Source: Methylotuvimicrobium sp018830325 (lineage in GTDB: Bacteria > Pseudomonadota > Gammaproteobacteria > Methylococcales > Methylomonadaceae). From it: 64,000 nt of DNA. Of the stretch, positions 17,974 to 27,879 are shown one piece after another. The stretch covers positions 2,232,001 to 2,296,000 of the forward strand of contig NZ_CP173170.1 in the NCBI RefSeq assembly GCF_044788715.1. Direction: 5' to 3'. The first letter of the stretch is position 1. Each line of letters opens with the position of its first letter. The notes beneath the pieces were generated by a model. It saw only the letters and a program-made list of their open reading frames with translations. It did no database searches and was not told the DNA's origin. The position numbers and the translations under genes are program-made.

Positions 17974-20900
17974 ATGCCAAAAAGAAGCGACATTAAATCG
18001 ATTTTATTATTGGGCGCAGGCCCTATTGTTATCGGACAAGCTTGCGAATTCGATTATTCCGGCACGCAAGCATGCAAGGCATTGCGTGAGGAAGGTTACC
18101 GGGTTATTTTGGTTAATTCCAATCCGGCGACGATCATGACCGACCCTGATATGGCCGATACAGTCTATATCGAGCCGATCGACTGGCAAACCGTTGAAAA
18201 AATTATAGAAAAAGAGCGCCCCGACGCGATTTTGCCAACAATGGGCGGACAGACCGCGCTGAATTGCGCGTTAGCGCTCGACAAGCATGGCGTGTTGGAA
18301 AAATACGACGTGGAAATGATCGGTGCGACTAAAGAAGCGATCAATAAAGCCGAAGATCGGGAACTGTTCAACCAGGCGATGCGAAAAATCGGCCTGGAAG
18401 TCGCGAAATCCAAAACAGCGCATAGTATGGAAGAAGCGCTGGCCGCACAAGAAGAAGTCGGCTACCCAACCATTATTCGTCCCTCGTTTACGATGGGCGG
18501 CAGCGGCGGCGGTATTGCCTATAACAAGGAAGAATTTATTGAAATTTGCGAGCGTGGATTGTATTTGTCGCCGACCAATGAATTGCTGATTGAAGAGTCG
18601 GTGTTGGGCTGGAAAGAATTCGAAATGGAAGTCGTGCGCGATTCGAAAGACAATTGCATCATCGTTTGTTCGATCGAAAATTTCGATCCAATGGGTGTGC
18701 ATACCGGCGACTCTATTACTGTCGCCCCAGCGCAAACCTTGACCGACAAGGAATACCAAATATTACGTAACGTTTCGTTGGCAGTCTTGCGCGAAATCGG
18801 CGTCGATACCGGCGGGTCGAACGTACAGGTCGCGATCAATCCGGAAAACGGACGGATGGTCATTATCGAAATGAATCCGCGTGTTTCGCGATCGTCCGCC
18901 TTGGCATCGAAAGCCACCGGTTTTCCGATTGCGAAGGTCGCGGCGAAACTCGCGGTCGGTTATACATTAGACGAGCTGCAAAACGAAATCACCGGCGGTG
19001 CTACGCCTGCCTCGTTTGAGCCCACTATTGATTATGTCGTGACCAAAGTGCCGCGCTTTACCTTCGAAAAATTCCCGCAAGCCGACGATCGATTGACGAC
19101 ACAAATGAAATCGGTCGGCGAGGTCATGGCAATCGGACGCTCGTTTCAGGAATCGTTGCAAAAGGCCTTGCGTGGGCTTGAAGTTGACAAGACCGGCCTC
19201 GATGAGATTGTCGATTTAAATGCCGAGGATGCGAAGGAAATTTTACTTAAGGAAATGCGTCATCCGGGGGCCGAACGCTTATGGTATGTCGCCGATGCTT
19301 TCCGTAGCGGTATGTCGCTTGAAGAAATACATGATATTTGCAAAATCGACCCCTGGTTTTTGGCGCAAATCGAAGACTTGCTGATAGCCGAAAAATCGCT
19401 GTCAACCAAAACATTGGCGACTTTGGAAGAGGGTGAGCTCTATCGTTTGAAGCGCAAAGGGTTTTCTGATGCTCGGCTGGCAAAATTACTGGATACCAGC
19501 GAGTCTGAAATTAGAAACGCTCGACATAAAAACAATATTCGTCCGGTTTATAAACGAATAGATTCGTGCGCGGCTGAATTTTCATCCGATACCGCTTATT
19601 TATATTCCAGTTACGATGAAGAGTGCGAGGCACGGGTCAGCGATAAAGATAAAATCGTGATTTTAGGCGGAGGCCCGAACCGAATCGGACAGGGCATTGA
19701 GTTCGATTATTGCTGCGTGCATGCTGCATTGGCTTTGCGTGAAGATGGTTACGAAACGATCATGATCAATTGTAATCCGGAGACCGTTTCGACCGATTTC
19801 GATACCTCCGATCGCTTGTATTTCGAGTCGTTGACATTGGAAGATGTTTTGGAGATTATTCACCTCGAACAACCGAAAGGCGTGATCGTTCAGTACGGCG
19901 GGCAAACTCCGCTGAAACTGGCGCGCGCACTCGAGGCCGCCGGGGCGCCGATTATCGGTACGTCTCCCGACTCGATCGATTTGGCTGAGGACAGAGAACG
20001 CTTTCAAAAACTATTGGAAAGATTGGACTTGAAACAACCGCCCAATGCAACGGCGCGTTCGGTCGAGCAGGCAATACTTTCGGCGCGGGAGCTGGGTTAT
20101 CCGTTGGTGGTTAGGCCTTCTTATGTGTTAGGTGGTCGGGCAATGGAAATCGTTGTCAATGAAGAAGGCCTGCAGCGCTACATGAAAGAGGCTGTGAGTG
20201 TTTCGAACGATTCGCCGGTCTTATTGGACCGGTTTCTCGATGATGCGGTTGAAATGGATGTCGATGCGATTTACGATGGCGAACGGGTGTTGATCGGCGG
20301 ATTAATGGAGCATATCGAACAGGCGGGTGTTCATTCCGGTGATTCGGCTTGTTCGATACCTCCGTACGATTTACCTGCGGCTATTCAAAATCAGTTGCGC
20401 GAACAAGTCGCTAAAATGGCGGAAGCGCTTGGTGTGAGGGGGTTGATGAATACCCAGTTTGCAATTCAAGGCAATGATATATACGTGCTTGAAGTCAATC
20501 CCCGGGCATCGAGAACGGCGCCGTTCGTTTCCAAAGCGACCGGTTATCCGTTGGCCAAAATCGCTGCGCGCTGTATGGTTGGTAAAACTTTAGTTGAGCA
20601 AGGTATTACAGAAGAGCGTATACCTTCGTATTATTCGGTCAAGGAAGCGGTGTTTCCTTTCGTTAAATTCCCTGGTGTCGACTCCTTATTAGGGCCTGAA
20701 ATGAAGTCGACCGGTGAGGTGATGGGTGTTGGAAAGACTTTTGGCGAAGCATTCGCCAAATCGCAACGTGCCGCCGGTATTGATTTAAGCCAAAGCGGGA
20801 AAGTATTGATCAGCATTCGTGATGCGGATAAGGCTAAGTTGCCAGAATTAGCTAAAATGCTGGTTGCAAAAGACTATCAAATCGTCGCGACTCGAGGGAC

Positions 20901-21201
20901 GGCTAGAGTATTGAAAGAAGCAGGTATTCCTTGCGACGAAGTCTTTAAAGTCAACGAAGGTAGACCTAATACCGTGGATATGATCAAAAACGACCAAATT
21001 CAATTAGTCGTCAACACCACTGATGGCAAGAAAGCTATTCACGACTCATTCACGATGCGAAGAGAGGCGTTGCAGCATCGTGTAACCTATTACACTACGA
21101 TGGCTGGTGCGCGTGCCGCGTGTTATGCATTGGGCGAATTGGCGGCGGGAACCGTGACTAGCTTGCAAGAACTTCACAAAAGCTTAATCGATGCCGATTA
21201 A
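17974..21201 (+). CDS. carB: carbamoyl-phosphate synthase large subunit
   Basis: A 1075-residue synthetase with two homologous ATP-grasp halves. The first starts LLLGAGPIVIGQACEFDYSG, the second ILGGGPNRIGQGIEFDYCCV. Each half carries the glycine-rich ATP loop (GGSGGGIAYN in the first). The C-terminal MGS-like domain (about 935-1075) is the allosteric site for UMP/IMP and ornithine in homologues. Length matches E. coli CarB (1073). It is cotranscribed with carA. Confidence 0.97.
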   Translation: MPKRSDIKSILLLGAGPIVIGQACEFDYSGTQACKALREEGYRVILVNSNPATIMTDPDMADTVYIEPIDWQTVEKIIEKERPDAILPTMGGQTALNCALALDKHGVLEKYDVEMIGATKEAINKAEDRELFNQAMRKIGLEVAKSKTAHSMEEALAAQEEVGYPTIIRPSFTMGGSGGGIAYNKEEFIEICERGLYLSPTNELLIEESVLGWKEFEMEVVRDSKDNCIIVCSIENFDPMGVHTGDSITVAPAQTLTDKEYQILRNVSLAVLREIGVDTGGSNVQVAINPENGRMVIIEMNPRVSRSSALASKATGFPIAKVAAKLAVGYTLDELQNEITGGATPASFEPTIDYVVTKVPRFTFEKFPQADDRLTTQMKSVGEVMAIGRSFQESLQKALRGLEVDKTGLDEIVDLNAEDAKEILLKEMRHPGAERLWYVADAFRSGMSLEEIHDICKIDPWFLAQIEDLLIAEKSLSTKTLATLEEGELYRLKRKGFSDARLAKLLDTSESEIRNARHKNNIRPVYKRIDSCAAEFSSDTAYLYSSYDEECEARVSDKDKIVILGGGPNRIGQGIEFDYCCVHAALALREDGYETIMINCNPETVSTDFDTSDRLYFESLTLEDVLEIIHLEQPKGVIVQYGGQTPLKLARALEAAGAPIIGTSPDSIDLAEDRERFQKLLERLDLKQPPNATARSVEQAILSARELGYPLVVRPSYVLGGRAMEIVVNEEGLQRYMKEAVSVSNDSPVLLDRFLDDAVEMDVDAIYDGERVLIGGLMEHIEQAGVHSGDSACSIPPYDLPAAIQNQLREQVAKMAEALGVRGLMNTQFAIQGNDIYVLEVNPRASRTAPFVSKATGYPLAKIAARCMVGKTLVEQGITEERIPSYYSVKEAVFPFVKFPGVDSLLGPEMKSTGEVMGVGKTFGEAFAKSQRAAGIDLSQSGKVLISIRDADKAKLPELAKMLVAKDYQIVATRGTARVLKEAGIPCDEVFKVNEGRPNTVDMIKNDQIQLVVNTTDGKKAIHDSFTMRREALQHRVTYYTTMAGARAACYALGELAAGTVTSLQELHKSLIDAD

Positions 21202-21378
21202 TCGCTCGCGTCTCTCAACAAGCTGAAAGATCTCTGTCGGTTTTCATTGTGAGTTGACAGTTGTTCTAAAGCGCTACATTGGCTTATTGCAACAAGTCAT
21301 ATGCCGACTCAATCCGACTTTTTTACCGGGCAAATTCTTTTTACTCGGTAACTACAATAAATTAAAGGAGTTGTATCC

Positions 21379-21855
21379 ATGAATAAAGTACCTCTAACAG
21401 TCACTGGAGCCAAGAAATTACGAGAGGAGTTAGACGAGCTGAAATCCGTGGTGCGTCCCAGAATCATCAAGGCCATTGCTGAAGCCAGGGAGCACGGAGA
21501 TCTGAAGGAAAATGCCGAATATCATGCTGCGCGCGAACAGCAAAGTTTTGCTGAGGGGCGCATCGCCGAGATTGAAGGCAAGTTGTCCAATGCTCAAATT
21601 ATCGATGTCACTAAATTGGATGCTAACGGTAAAGTCGTATTCGGTGCAACCGTTGAAATCGAAGAGCTTGAAAGTGGTGATACCGTCACTTATCAAATCG
21701 TCGGCGAAGACGAAGCCGATATCAAAGCCGGTCGTATCTCCGTTGGCTCTCCGATAGCACGGGCCTTGATAGGTAAAGAAGCAGAGGATGTGGTCATCGT
21801 CAAAGCGCCAGGCGGCGATATAGAATACGAAATCCTTTCGATTCAGTATATTTAA
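21379..21855 (+). CDS. greA: transcription elongation factor GreA
   Basis: A 158-residue GreA. The N-terminal coiled-coil hairpin (about 1-75, with EAREHGDLKENAEYHAAREQ at its tip) enters the RNA polymerase secondary channel and stimulates cleavage of backtracked RNA. The C-terminal FKBP-like domain ends GDIEYEILSIQYI. The ribosome site AAAGGAG lies 9 bases before the ATG. The carAB-greA order is common in gammaproteobacteria. Confidence 0.96.
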   Translation: MNKVPLTVTGAKKLREELDELKSVVRPRIIKAIAEAREHGDLKENAEYHAAREQQSFAEGRIAEIEGKLSNAQIIDVTKLDANGKVVFGATVEIEELESGDTVTYQIVGEDEADIKAGRISVGSPIARALIGKEAEDVVIVKAPGGDIEYEILSIQYI

Positions 21856-21870
21856 CGATCGTGTGAAACG

Positions 21871-21894
21871 GCGGGCGGTTTGTGCATTGCCCGC
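21871..21894. terminator. shared hairpin between greA and yhbY
   Basis: GCGGGC and GCCCGC form a 6-bp GC-rich stem with a 12-base loop, in the 47-base gap between the convergent greA and yhbY stops. A clear T-tract is missing on both strands, so its strength as a terminator is doubtful. Confidence 0.4.
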
Positions 21895-21902
21895 TCATAC
21901 GC

Positions 21903-22169
21903 TTATTTCTCAGGATTTAGTCGATGAATTACTAGAATCTGGCCTATGCTTTGAACGAAGTCGGCTCCGGTTTGTGTACAAATTTCCTGTTGTAGCTTTT
22001 TTCGATCGTCGCGTTCGGCGCGTATTTTTACTTTAATGAGTTCATGACTATTGAGCGCAATATCCATTTCAGCCAAAACGCCTTGCGTTAGGCCCGAATG
22101 GCCTATTATGACAACCGGTTTCAGGCTGTGGGCTTGGGCTTTGAGTTGTTTTCTTTCGGCAGGGGTCAC
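21903..22169 (-). CDS. yhbY: ribosome assembly RNA-binding protein YhbY
   Basis: An 88-residue CRS1/YhbY (CRM) domain protein. The KPVVIIGHSGLTQGVL segment contains the GxxG loop that binds RNA, and HELIKVKI follows. YhbY associates with the pre-50S ribosomal subunit. The start is GTG at 22169, preceded by AAGGA. It is divergent from rlmE, the usual arrangement in this class. Confidence 0.92.
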   Translation of the reverse strand: MTPAERKQLKAQAHSLKPVVIIGHSGLTQGVLAEMDIALNSHELIKVKIRAERDDRKKLQQEICTQTGADFVQSIGQILVIHRLNPEK

Positions 22170-22220
22170 TCTGTGTTTCCTTAGCTATAAATAAAACGCG
22201 AATTTTACACGATTTCCGAT

Positions 22221-22838
22221 ATGGCACGAAGTAAAAGCAGTAGTCGCTGGTTACAGGAACATTTTCACGATGAATACGTCAAAATGGCTCAAGCGCAAGG
22301 ATGGCGATCTCGCGCAGTGTTCAAGTTAATTGAAATACAAGAAAAGGACAGCATCATAAAACCGGGAATGAATGTCGTCGATTTAGGCGCGGCACCGGGC
22401 GGCTGGTCTCAATATGCCAGGCGCATTATCGGAAAAAAAAATAAAATTATAGCCCTGGATATATTGCCGATGGATCCATTGGAAAATGTCGATTTTATTC
22501 AAGGCGACTTTCGCGAACTCGCGGTGTTGGAACAGTTGCAAACCGTGTTGGCCGGGGCGACTGTCGACTTGGTCATGTCGGATATGGCGCCGAATATAAC
22601 TGGCAATAAAGGCGTTGATCAGCCTAATTCCATGTATTTGTGCGAACTTGCGCTTGATACCGCGCGTTCGATTTTAAATCGCGACGGTTCATTTTTAGTC
22701 AAGGTTTTTCAGGGCGAAGGATATGAAAGTTTTCTTAAAGATGTCCGGCAAAGTTTTTCATCGGTTGCGATCAGAAAGCCGAAAGCCTCTAGACCAAGAA
22801 GCAATGAAGTATATATTTTAGGGAAAGGGTTTAAATAA
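22221..22838 (+). CDS. rlmE: 23S rRNA 2'-O-ribose U2552 methyltransferase RlmE
   Basis: A 205-residue FtsJ/RrmJ methyltransferase that modifies U2552 in the A loop of 23S rRNA late in 50S assembly. The SAM motif is VVDLGAAPGGWSQYA. The catalytic K-D-K-E tetrad is visible as K35 (RAVFKL), Asp in SDMAPNITG, Lys in FLVKVFQGEG and Glu in RSNEVYILG. It precedes ftsH as in E. coli. Confidence 0.96.
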   Translation: MARSKSSSRWLQEHFHDEYVKMAQAQGWRSRAVFKLIEIQEKDSIIKPGMNVVDLGAAPGGWSQYARRIIGKKNKIIALDILPMDPLENVDFIQGDFRELAVLEQLQTVLAGATVDLVMSDMAPNITGNKGVDQPNSMYLCELALDTARSILNRDGSFLVKVFQGEGYESFLKDVRQSFSSVAIRKPKASRPRSNEVYILGKGFK

Positions 22839-22965
22839 GCTGATTGAGTCACCATGTTAATGAATGAGAATGGCGAAAATCAATAACAACGATCAGGAGC
22901 GCAGATTCCTGATACAATTGCAATGTTTTTAAACCGAGGGCCTGATAAGGTCAGAGGCTAGTAAC

Positions 22966-24894
22966 TTGAACGATATGTTAAAAAATGTAATTTTATGGGT
23001 TGTCATCGCTGTCGTATTGATGTCGGTATTCAACAATTTCGCTCCGCGCGGAGACCGCGGCGAACTTTCGCTGACTTATACGCAGTTCATACAAGCGGTT
23101 AAAATGGGGCAGGTTCAACAGGTTTCAATCGATGACAATGTCGTCAAGGGAAAAATGCAAACCGGCGAGACATTTCGCACCTATGCGCCGAACGATCCGC
23201 ATTTAGTCGATGACTTGCTCGAAGGCGGTGTCGACATCAAAGCATTGCCACCCGAACAACCTTCATTCTTGATGCAGCTTCTGGTCTCATTCGGCCCTAT
23301 CTTGTTATTGATTGCGGTCTGGGTCTTTTTTATGCGTCAAATGCAAGGCGGAGGCGCCGGCGGCAGAGGAGCGATGTCTTTTGGTAAAAGCAAGGCGCGT
23401 ATGCTTGAGGAAGACCAGATCAAAGTCACATTCTCCGATGTTGCAGGATGTGACGAAGCTAAGGAAGAAGTTGCCGAAATGGTCGATTTTCTAAAGGATC
23501 CCGCTAAATATCAAAAACTCGGCGGAAAAATTCCGCGCGGCGCATTAATGGTCGGGCCGCCCGGAACTGGTAAAACGTTATTGGCTAGGGCCATTGCCGG
23601 GGAAGCAAAAGTGCCGTTCTTCACCATCTCCGGTTCCGATTTTGTCGAAATGTTCGTAGGTGTCGGTGCGTCTCGAGTGCGTGATATGTTCGAGCAGGCA
23701 AAAAAACATGCGCCTTGCATTATCTTTATCGACGAGATCGATGCCGTTGGCCGCCAACGCGGAGCCGGATTAGGCGGCGGACATGACGAACGCGAACAAA
23801 CCTTAAATCAGTTGTTGGTTGAGATGGACGGTTTTGAAGGTAACGAAGGGGTTATTGTGATCGCCGCGACTAATCGTCCTGATGTATTGGATAAAGCTTT
23901 GTTACGTCCCGGAAGATTCGATCGCCAAGTCACGGTCGGTTTACCCGATGTGAAAGGCAGGGAGCAAATTCTGAATGTTCACATGAAGAAAGTTCCTGCT
24001 GCCGATGATGTTGTGATCAAATATATAGCGCAAGGCACGCCCGGTTTTTCCGGTGCGGATTTGGCTAATTTGGTTAACGAAGCCGCCTTGTGTGCCGCCC
24101 GAGCCAACAAACGATTAATCAGTATGGTCGACTTGGAAAAAGCGAAAGACAAGATCATCATGGGCGCGGAACGTCGCTCTATGGTAATGAGCGACAAAGA
24201 GAAAAAAATGACGGCTTATCATGAAGCCGGGCATGCCATTGTCGGACGTCTGGTGCCTGACCACGATCCGGTCTACAAGGTCAGTATCATGCCGCGTGGG
24301 CGAGCCTTGGGCGTAACGATGTTTCTTCCCGAAGCAGATCAATACAGTATTAGTAAACGTAAGCTCGACAGCATGATTTCGAGTTTGTATGGCGGACGAA
24401 TTGCCGAGGAAATGATTTTTGGCTGGGAAGAGGTCAGTACCGGCGCATCCAATGATATCGAGCGTGCGACAGAATTAGCTAGAAATATGGTCACGAAATG
24501 GGGCTTGTCGCAACGTCTCGGTCCTTTGGCTTATAGCGAAGAAGAAGGTGAGGTGTTTCTTGGTCGATCCGTTACGCAGCATAAGTCGGTTGCCGAAGAA
24601 ACCTCGCACACGATCGACGAAGAAATTCGATCGATCATCGATAGGAACTACGAGCGCGCAGAAAAAATTCTAAAAGAAAACGAAGATATCTTGCACGCGA
24701 TGGCTGACGCTTTGGTGAAGTATGAAACGATCGATAAAGCACAGCTCGATGATTTGTTGTCAAGAAAACCGGTTAGGCCTCCCCAAGGCTGGGAAGATCC
24801 ATCGCCACCGCAAGGCGGTGCTAAAGTAGATAGTCGAGCCAATGCTAAAGATTCCGAGCCGCCTTTAAGCGATGCCGCCGAACAAAGCCAATAA
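22966..24894 (+). CDS. ftsH: ATP-dependent zinc metalloprotease FtsH
   Basis: A 642-residue membrane AAA protease that degrades membrane proteins, LpxC and sigma-32. There is an N-terminal transmembrane helix (about 6-24) and a second at about 104-122. Walker A is GPPGTGKT (about 195-202), Walker B IIFIDEIDAVG, the second region of homology follows, and the zinc site HEAGH is near 418. The start is TTG with AGAGG 9 bases upstream. An ATG three codons later (MLKNVILW) is the alternative. A strong terminator follows. Confidence 0.96.
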   Translation: MNDMLKNVILWVVIAVVLMSVFNNFAPRGDRGELSLTYTQFIQAVKMGQVQQVSIDDNVVKGKMQTGETFRTYAPNDPHLVDDLLEGGVDIKALPPEQPSFLMQLLVSFGPILLLIAVWVFFMRQMQGGGAGGRGAMSFGKSKARMLEEDQIKVTFSDVAGCDEAKEEVAEMVDFLKDPAKYQKLGGKIPRGALMVGPPGTGKTLLARAIAGEAKVPFFTISGSDFVEMFVGVGASRVRDMFEQAKKHAPCIIFIDEIDAVGRQRGAGLGGGHDEREQTLNQLLVEMDGFEGNEGVIVIAATNRPDVLDKALLRPGRFDRQVTVGLPDVKGREQILNVHMKKVPAADDVVIKYIAQGTPGFSGADLANLVNEAALCAARANKRLISMVDLEKAKDKIIMGAERRSMVMSDKEKKMTAYHEAGHAIVGRLVPDHDPVYKVSIMPRGRALGVTMFLPEADQYSISKRKLDSMISSLYGGRIAEEMIFGWEEVSTGASNDIERATELARNMVTKWGLSQRLGPLAYSEEEGEVFLGRSVTQHKSVAEETSHTIDEEIRSIIDRNYERAEKILKENEDILHAMADALVKYETIDKAQLDDLLSRKPVRPPQGWEDPSPPQGGAKVDSRANAKDSEPPLSDAAEQSQ

Positions 24895-24912
24895 TCATTT
24901 CGGAAACAAGTG

Positions 24913-24944
24913 AAAAGGAGAGTCGGTGGCGGCTCTCCTTTTTT
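24913..24944 (+). terminator. rho-independent terminator after ftsH
   Basis: AAAAGGAGAG pairs with CTCTCCTTTT around a 10-base loop, and the T-run continues. It begins about 18 bases after the ftsH stop, so glmM is likely to have its own promoter. Confidence 0.88.
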
Positions 24945-24998
24945 ATTAGTTTGAAACAAGCATGCTTTTTAACCCATAAGTAATAAACGGGCTTGAAG

Positions 24999-26342
24999 AT
25001 GAAGGAAAAAAAATATTTTGGAACCGATGGTATAAGAGGAAAAGTCGGCGAGTATCCGATAACGGCTGATTTTTTACTCAAATTAGGTTGGGCAACCGGA
25101 CGAGTCTTCGCGAATGAAGGGCACGGTTTCGTATTGGTCGGAAAAGATACCCGAATTTCAGGTTATATGTTCGAATCGGCGCTCGAAGCGGGATTGACTG
25201 CTGCCGGTGTTGATACGCATTTATTGGGGCCGATGCCGACGCCGGGCGTAGCTTACCTGACGCGAACCTTGCGCGCCCAGGCAGGTATCGTTATTAGCGC
25301 TTCACATAATCCTTACTACGATAACGGCATTAAGTTTTTTTCGGTTGAGGGAACGAAATTGCCGGATTCGATGGAGAAAAAAATAGAGTATTACCTTGAT
25401 TCTCCGATGACAACGGTCGACTCTTCGAAGCTGGGTAAAGCCAATCGTGTTGGAGACGCGGCAGGCCGGTATATAGAATTTTGCAAAAGTACGATTCCGA
25501 CTTGGATGGACTTTAACGGTCTTAGAATCGTGGTCGACTGTGCTAATGGTGCAACCTATCATATCGCGCCACACGTTTTTAGTGAGGTAGGGGCTGAAGT
25601 CGTTACGATCGGCGCCGAACCGGATGGGTTGAATATTAACGAAGAGTGCGGAGCCACTAAGACTGAAAAATTAGTTTCCACGGTTCTTGCCTATCGAGCC
25701 GACTTCGGTATCGCTTTGGACGGCGACGGCGATCGTCTGATTATGGTAGATCATAAAGGCGAAATTGTTGACGGCGATGAGCTGATTTATATTATCGCTA
25801 AATCGAGATTGAACTCAGGAGCCCTAAAAGGTCCGGTGGTCGGTACTTTAATGACTAATCTCGGTATGGAGCATGCGCTAAAAAGCTTAGGCATCGAATT
25901 GTTTCGAGCGAAGGTCGGAGACCGCTATGTCATGGAAATGCTCGAAGAGAAGAACGGTATCTTAGGAGGCGAAAATTCAGGACATATCATTTGTTTAGAC
26001 AGAACGACCACCGGCGACGGTATCGTGGCGGCTTTACAAGTCATGGCCGAAATGAAAACCACCGGAAAGACGCTGCATGAGCTTAGGTCCGGGGTTCGCA
26101 TGTATCCTCAAGTTCTGATTAACTTGAGAACCGATATCAAAATCAATCCCGATAATCACGAAAAAATACAAAAAGCGGTTAAGGATGTCGAAAAAATATT
26201 AGGTGATAACGGTCGAGTCTTGCTGAGGGCATCGGGAACCGAGCCGTTGATTCGTGTAATGGTAGAAGGAGTCGACGAGGCGTTGGTGAATAAATGCGCC
26301 AATCAATTAGCGGATGAGGTCAAGAAAGCAATCGATGCTTGA
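24999..26342 (+). CDS. glmM: phosphoglucosamine mutase
   Basis: A 447-residue alpha-D-phosphohexomutase converting glucosamine-6-P to glucosamine-1-P for UDP-GlcNAc, peptidoglycan and LPS. The N-terminal KYFGTDGIRG, the active-site Ser loop ISASHNPYYDNGIKFF, the metal loop ALDGDGDRLI, GGENSGHI and the C-terminal RASGTEPLIRVMVE are all present. An in-frame TTG two codons upstream (24993) is possible. In E. coli folP lies between ftsH and glmM, and here it is absent. Confidence 0.95.
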   Translation: MKEKKYFGTDGIRGKVGEYPITADFLLKLGWATGRVFANEGHGFVLVGKDTRISGYMFESALEAGLTAAGVDTHLLGPMPTPGVAYLTRTLRAQAGIVISASHNPYYDNGIKFFSVEGTKLPDSMEKKIEYYLDSPMTTVDSSKLGKANRVGDAAGRYIEFCKSTIPTWMDFNGLRIVVDCANGATYHIAPHVFSEVGAEVVTIGAEPDGLNINEECGATKTEKLVSTVLAYRADFGIALDGDGDRLIMVDHKGEIVDGDELIYIIAKSRLNSGALKGPVVGTLMTNLGMEHALKSLGIELFRAKVGDRYVMEMLEEKNGILGGENSGHIICLDRTTTGDGIVAALQVMAEMKTTGKTLHELRSGVRMYPQVLINLRTDIKINPDNHEKIQKAVKDVEKILGDNGRVLLRASGTEPLIRVMVEGVDEALVNKCANQLADEVKKAIDA

Positions 26343-26401
26343 ACAAGTTCCGATAAGCATATATCATACGCAGCTTAATTTTGGATGGAGAGGGAGAAAT
26401 T

Positions 26402-27151
26402 ATGCGTCAAACACTTGTGGCTGGAAACTGGAAAATGAATGGTTCTAAAGCGACCACAGAATCGTTATGCAAAGCCATCATTGCCGGACTTAACTCATCC
26501 GACACCGGAATCGTAGTTTGTGTTCCTTATGTCTACTTAGCCGATGCGGCTAAATTAACGGAAGGCACACCTCTTGATCTTGGCGCACAAAATGTCGCCG
26601 ATCAAAGTTCTGGCGCATATACCGGAGAAATCTCAGCGTCCATGCTGAACGAATTTAATTGCAAATATGCGATCGTCGGTCACTCCGAACGTAGGACTTA
26701 TTACGGCGACACCAACGAATCGGTTGCTTTGCGTTATTCTCAAGCTCAACAACAAGGTATCATTCCTATATTGTGCGTTGGCGAAACATTAGAGCAACGT
26801 GAAAACGATCAGACGTTTAGCGTCATCGATGAACAGCTCGATGCGGTTTTAAGTGCGGCAGGCATCGACTCTTTCAGTAAAGCAGTGATTGCTTATGAGC
26901 CGGTATGGGCCATCGGTACGGGAAGAACCGCCTCTGACGAGCAAGCGCAGGAAGTTCATCAGTATATTCGTCAAAAGTTCGCTGCAAAAAATCAAACGAT
27001 TGCCGACCAACTGCAAATTTTGTATGGCGGTAGTGTTAAGCCGGACAACGCTAAGGGCTTATTTGCAATGCCTGATATCGACGGCGGATTAATCGGCGGT
27101 GCATCATTGGATGCCGAAGGCTTTTTGAAAATATATAGCGCATCTAAATAA
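26402..27151 (+). CDS. tpiA: triosephosphate isomerase
   Basis: A 249-residue TIM-barrel enzyme interconverting dihydroxyacetone phosphate and glyceraldehyde-3-phosphate. Catalytic residues are in AGNWKMNG (Lys), GHSERR (His) and AYEPVWAIGTG (Glu). The phosphate loop ends GGSVKPDNAK and GGASLD. The ATG at 26402 has GGAGAGGGAG upstream. An in-frame start at 26381 overlaps that ribosome site and is rejected. Confidence 0.96.
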   Translation: MRQTLVAGNWKMNGSKATTESLCKAIIAGLNSSDTGIVVCVPYVYLADAAKLTEGTPLDLGAQNVADQSSGAYTGEISASMLNEFNCKYAIVGHSERRTYYGDTNESVALRYSQAQQQGIIPILCVGETLEQRENDQTFSVIDEQLDAVLSAAGIDSFSKAVIAYEPVWAIGTGRTASDEQAQEVHQYIRQKFAAKNQTIADQLQILYGGSVKPDNAKGLFAMPDIDGGLIGGASLDAEGFLKIYSASK

Positions 27152-27174
27152 TCACAGCTAAATAACATAATAAA

Positions 27175-27588
27175 ATGTATCAAGTTATCATAGTTATCCA
27201 TGTATTATTCGGGCTAGGTGTTATCGGTCTAGTATTAATGCAGCAAGGTAAAGGTGCCGATGCCGGTGCCGCGTTCGGAAGTGGTGCATCGGGAACTTTA
27301 TTCGGCGCACAAGGCTCAGCTTCGTTTTTATCGAGAACTACAGCAGTTTTAGCGACTTTGTTCTTTGTGACAAGTCTTTCTCTTGCAATGTTGAGCGGTG
27401 GTAGTAAAGCCGCGAAAGACTTTTTTGATGACGCAGAAACCGAAGAAGCTTTCGATATACCGTTAATGAGTAAAGAAGCCGAACCGGTTGCCGTCCCCTC
27501 TATATCAGCGGAAACGCCGACTATCGAAGAAGAATCAAAAACGGTTGAAGAGGCAAAAGAACAGCCGACAGACGAAATAAAAGAATAA
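27175..27588 (+). CDS. secG: preprotein translocase subunit SecG
   Basis: A 137-residue inner-membrane protein of the SecYEG channel. Two transmembrane helices (about 3-22 and 52-72) flank the conserved GKGADAGAAFGSGASGTLFG loop. The cytoplasmic tail after residue 85 is long, acidic and rich in Glu/Thr, longer than in E. coli SecG (110 residues in total). tRNA-Leu follows within 10 bases, the common secG-leuU order. Confidence 0.94.
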   Translation: MYQVIIVIHVLFGLGVIGLVLMQQGKGADAGAAFGSGASGTLFGAQGSASFLSRTTAVLATLFFVTSLSLAMLSGGSKAAKDFFDDAETEEAFDIPLMSKEAEPVAVPSISAETPTIEEESKTVEEAKEQPTDEIKE

Positions 27589-27597
27589 AAACTATCA

Positions 27598-27682
27598 GCC
27601 GATGTGGTGAAATTGGTAGACACGCCATCTTGAGGGGGTGGTGACGCAAGTCGTGCCGGTTCAAGTCCGGCCATCGGCACCA
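27598..27682 (+). tRNA. leuU: tRNA-Leu (anticodon GAG)
   Basis: The acceptor stem GCCGATG pairs with CATCGGC and is followed by an encoded ACCA end. The D-arm region has AAATTGGTAGACAC, the anticodon loop CTTGAGG carries GAG, a long variable arm follows, and the T-arm reads GTTCAAGTC. All are typical of class II tRNA-Leu. It lies just after secG as in other gammaproteobacteria. The usual rimP-nusA-infB neighbours do not follow here. Confidence 0.95.
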
Positions 27683-27713
27683 AATTCAAGTTCGGGATAG
27701 TCCGAACAACTCC

Positions 27714-27749
27714 AAAAACCCGCAAGTTACAAGGCTTAGCGGGTTTTTT
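27714..27749 (+). terminator. rho-independent terminator after tRNA-Leu
   Basis: AAAACCCGC pairs with GCGGGTTTT around a 15-base loop and ends in TTTTTT. It closes the secG-tRNA-Leu transcript. Confidence 0.88.
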
Positions 27750-27879
27750 ATTGTCCGAAGAAATCCCGCTAACACTTTTTGCGCAGGCTCTGGAAAAGTC
27801 ACGGCGTTACGAATGGATCACTATGCGGTAGTAGTTGAAAACACCCACCACTACCGGAAGCACTTATTAATCTAAAATG

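Noticed and set aside
27598..27682. tRNA-Leu as attachment site of a genomic island
   Set aside because: No integrase and no repeated copy of the tRNA 3' end was found in the window.
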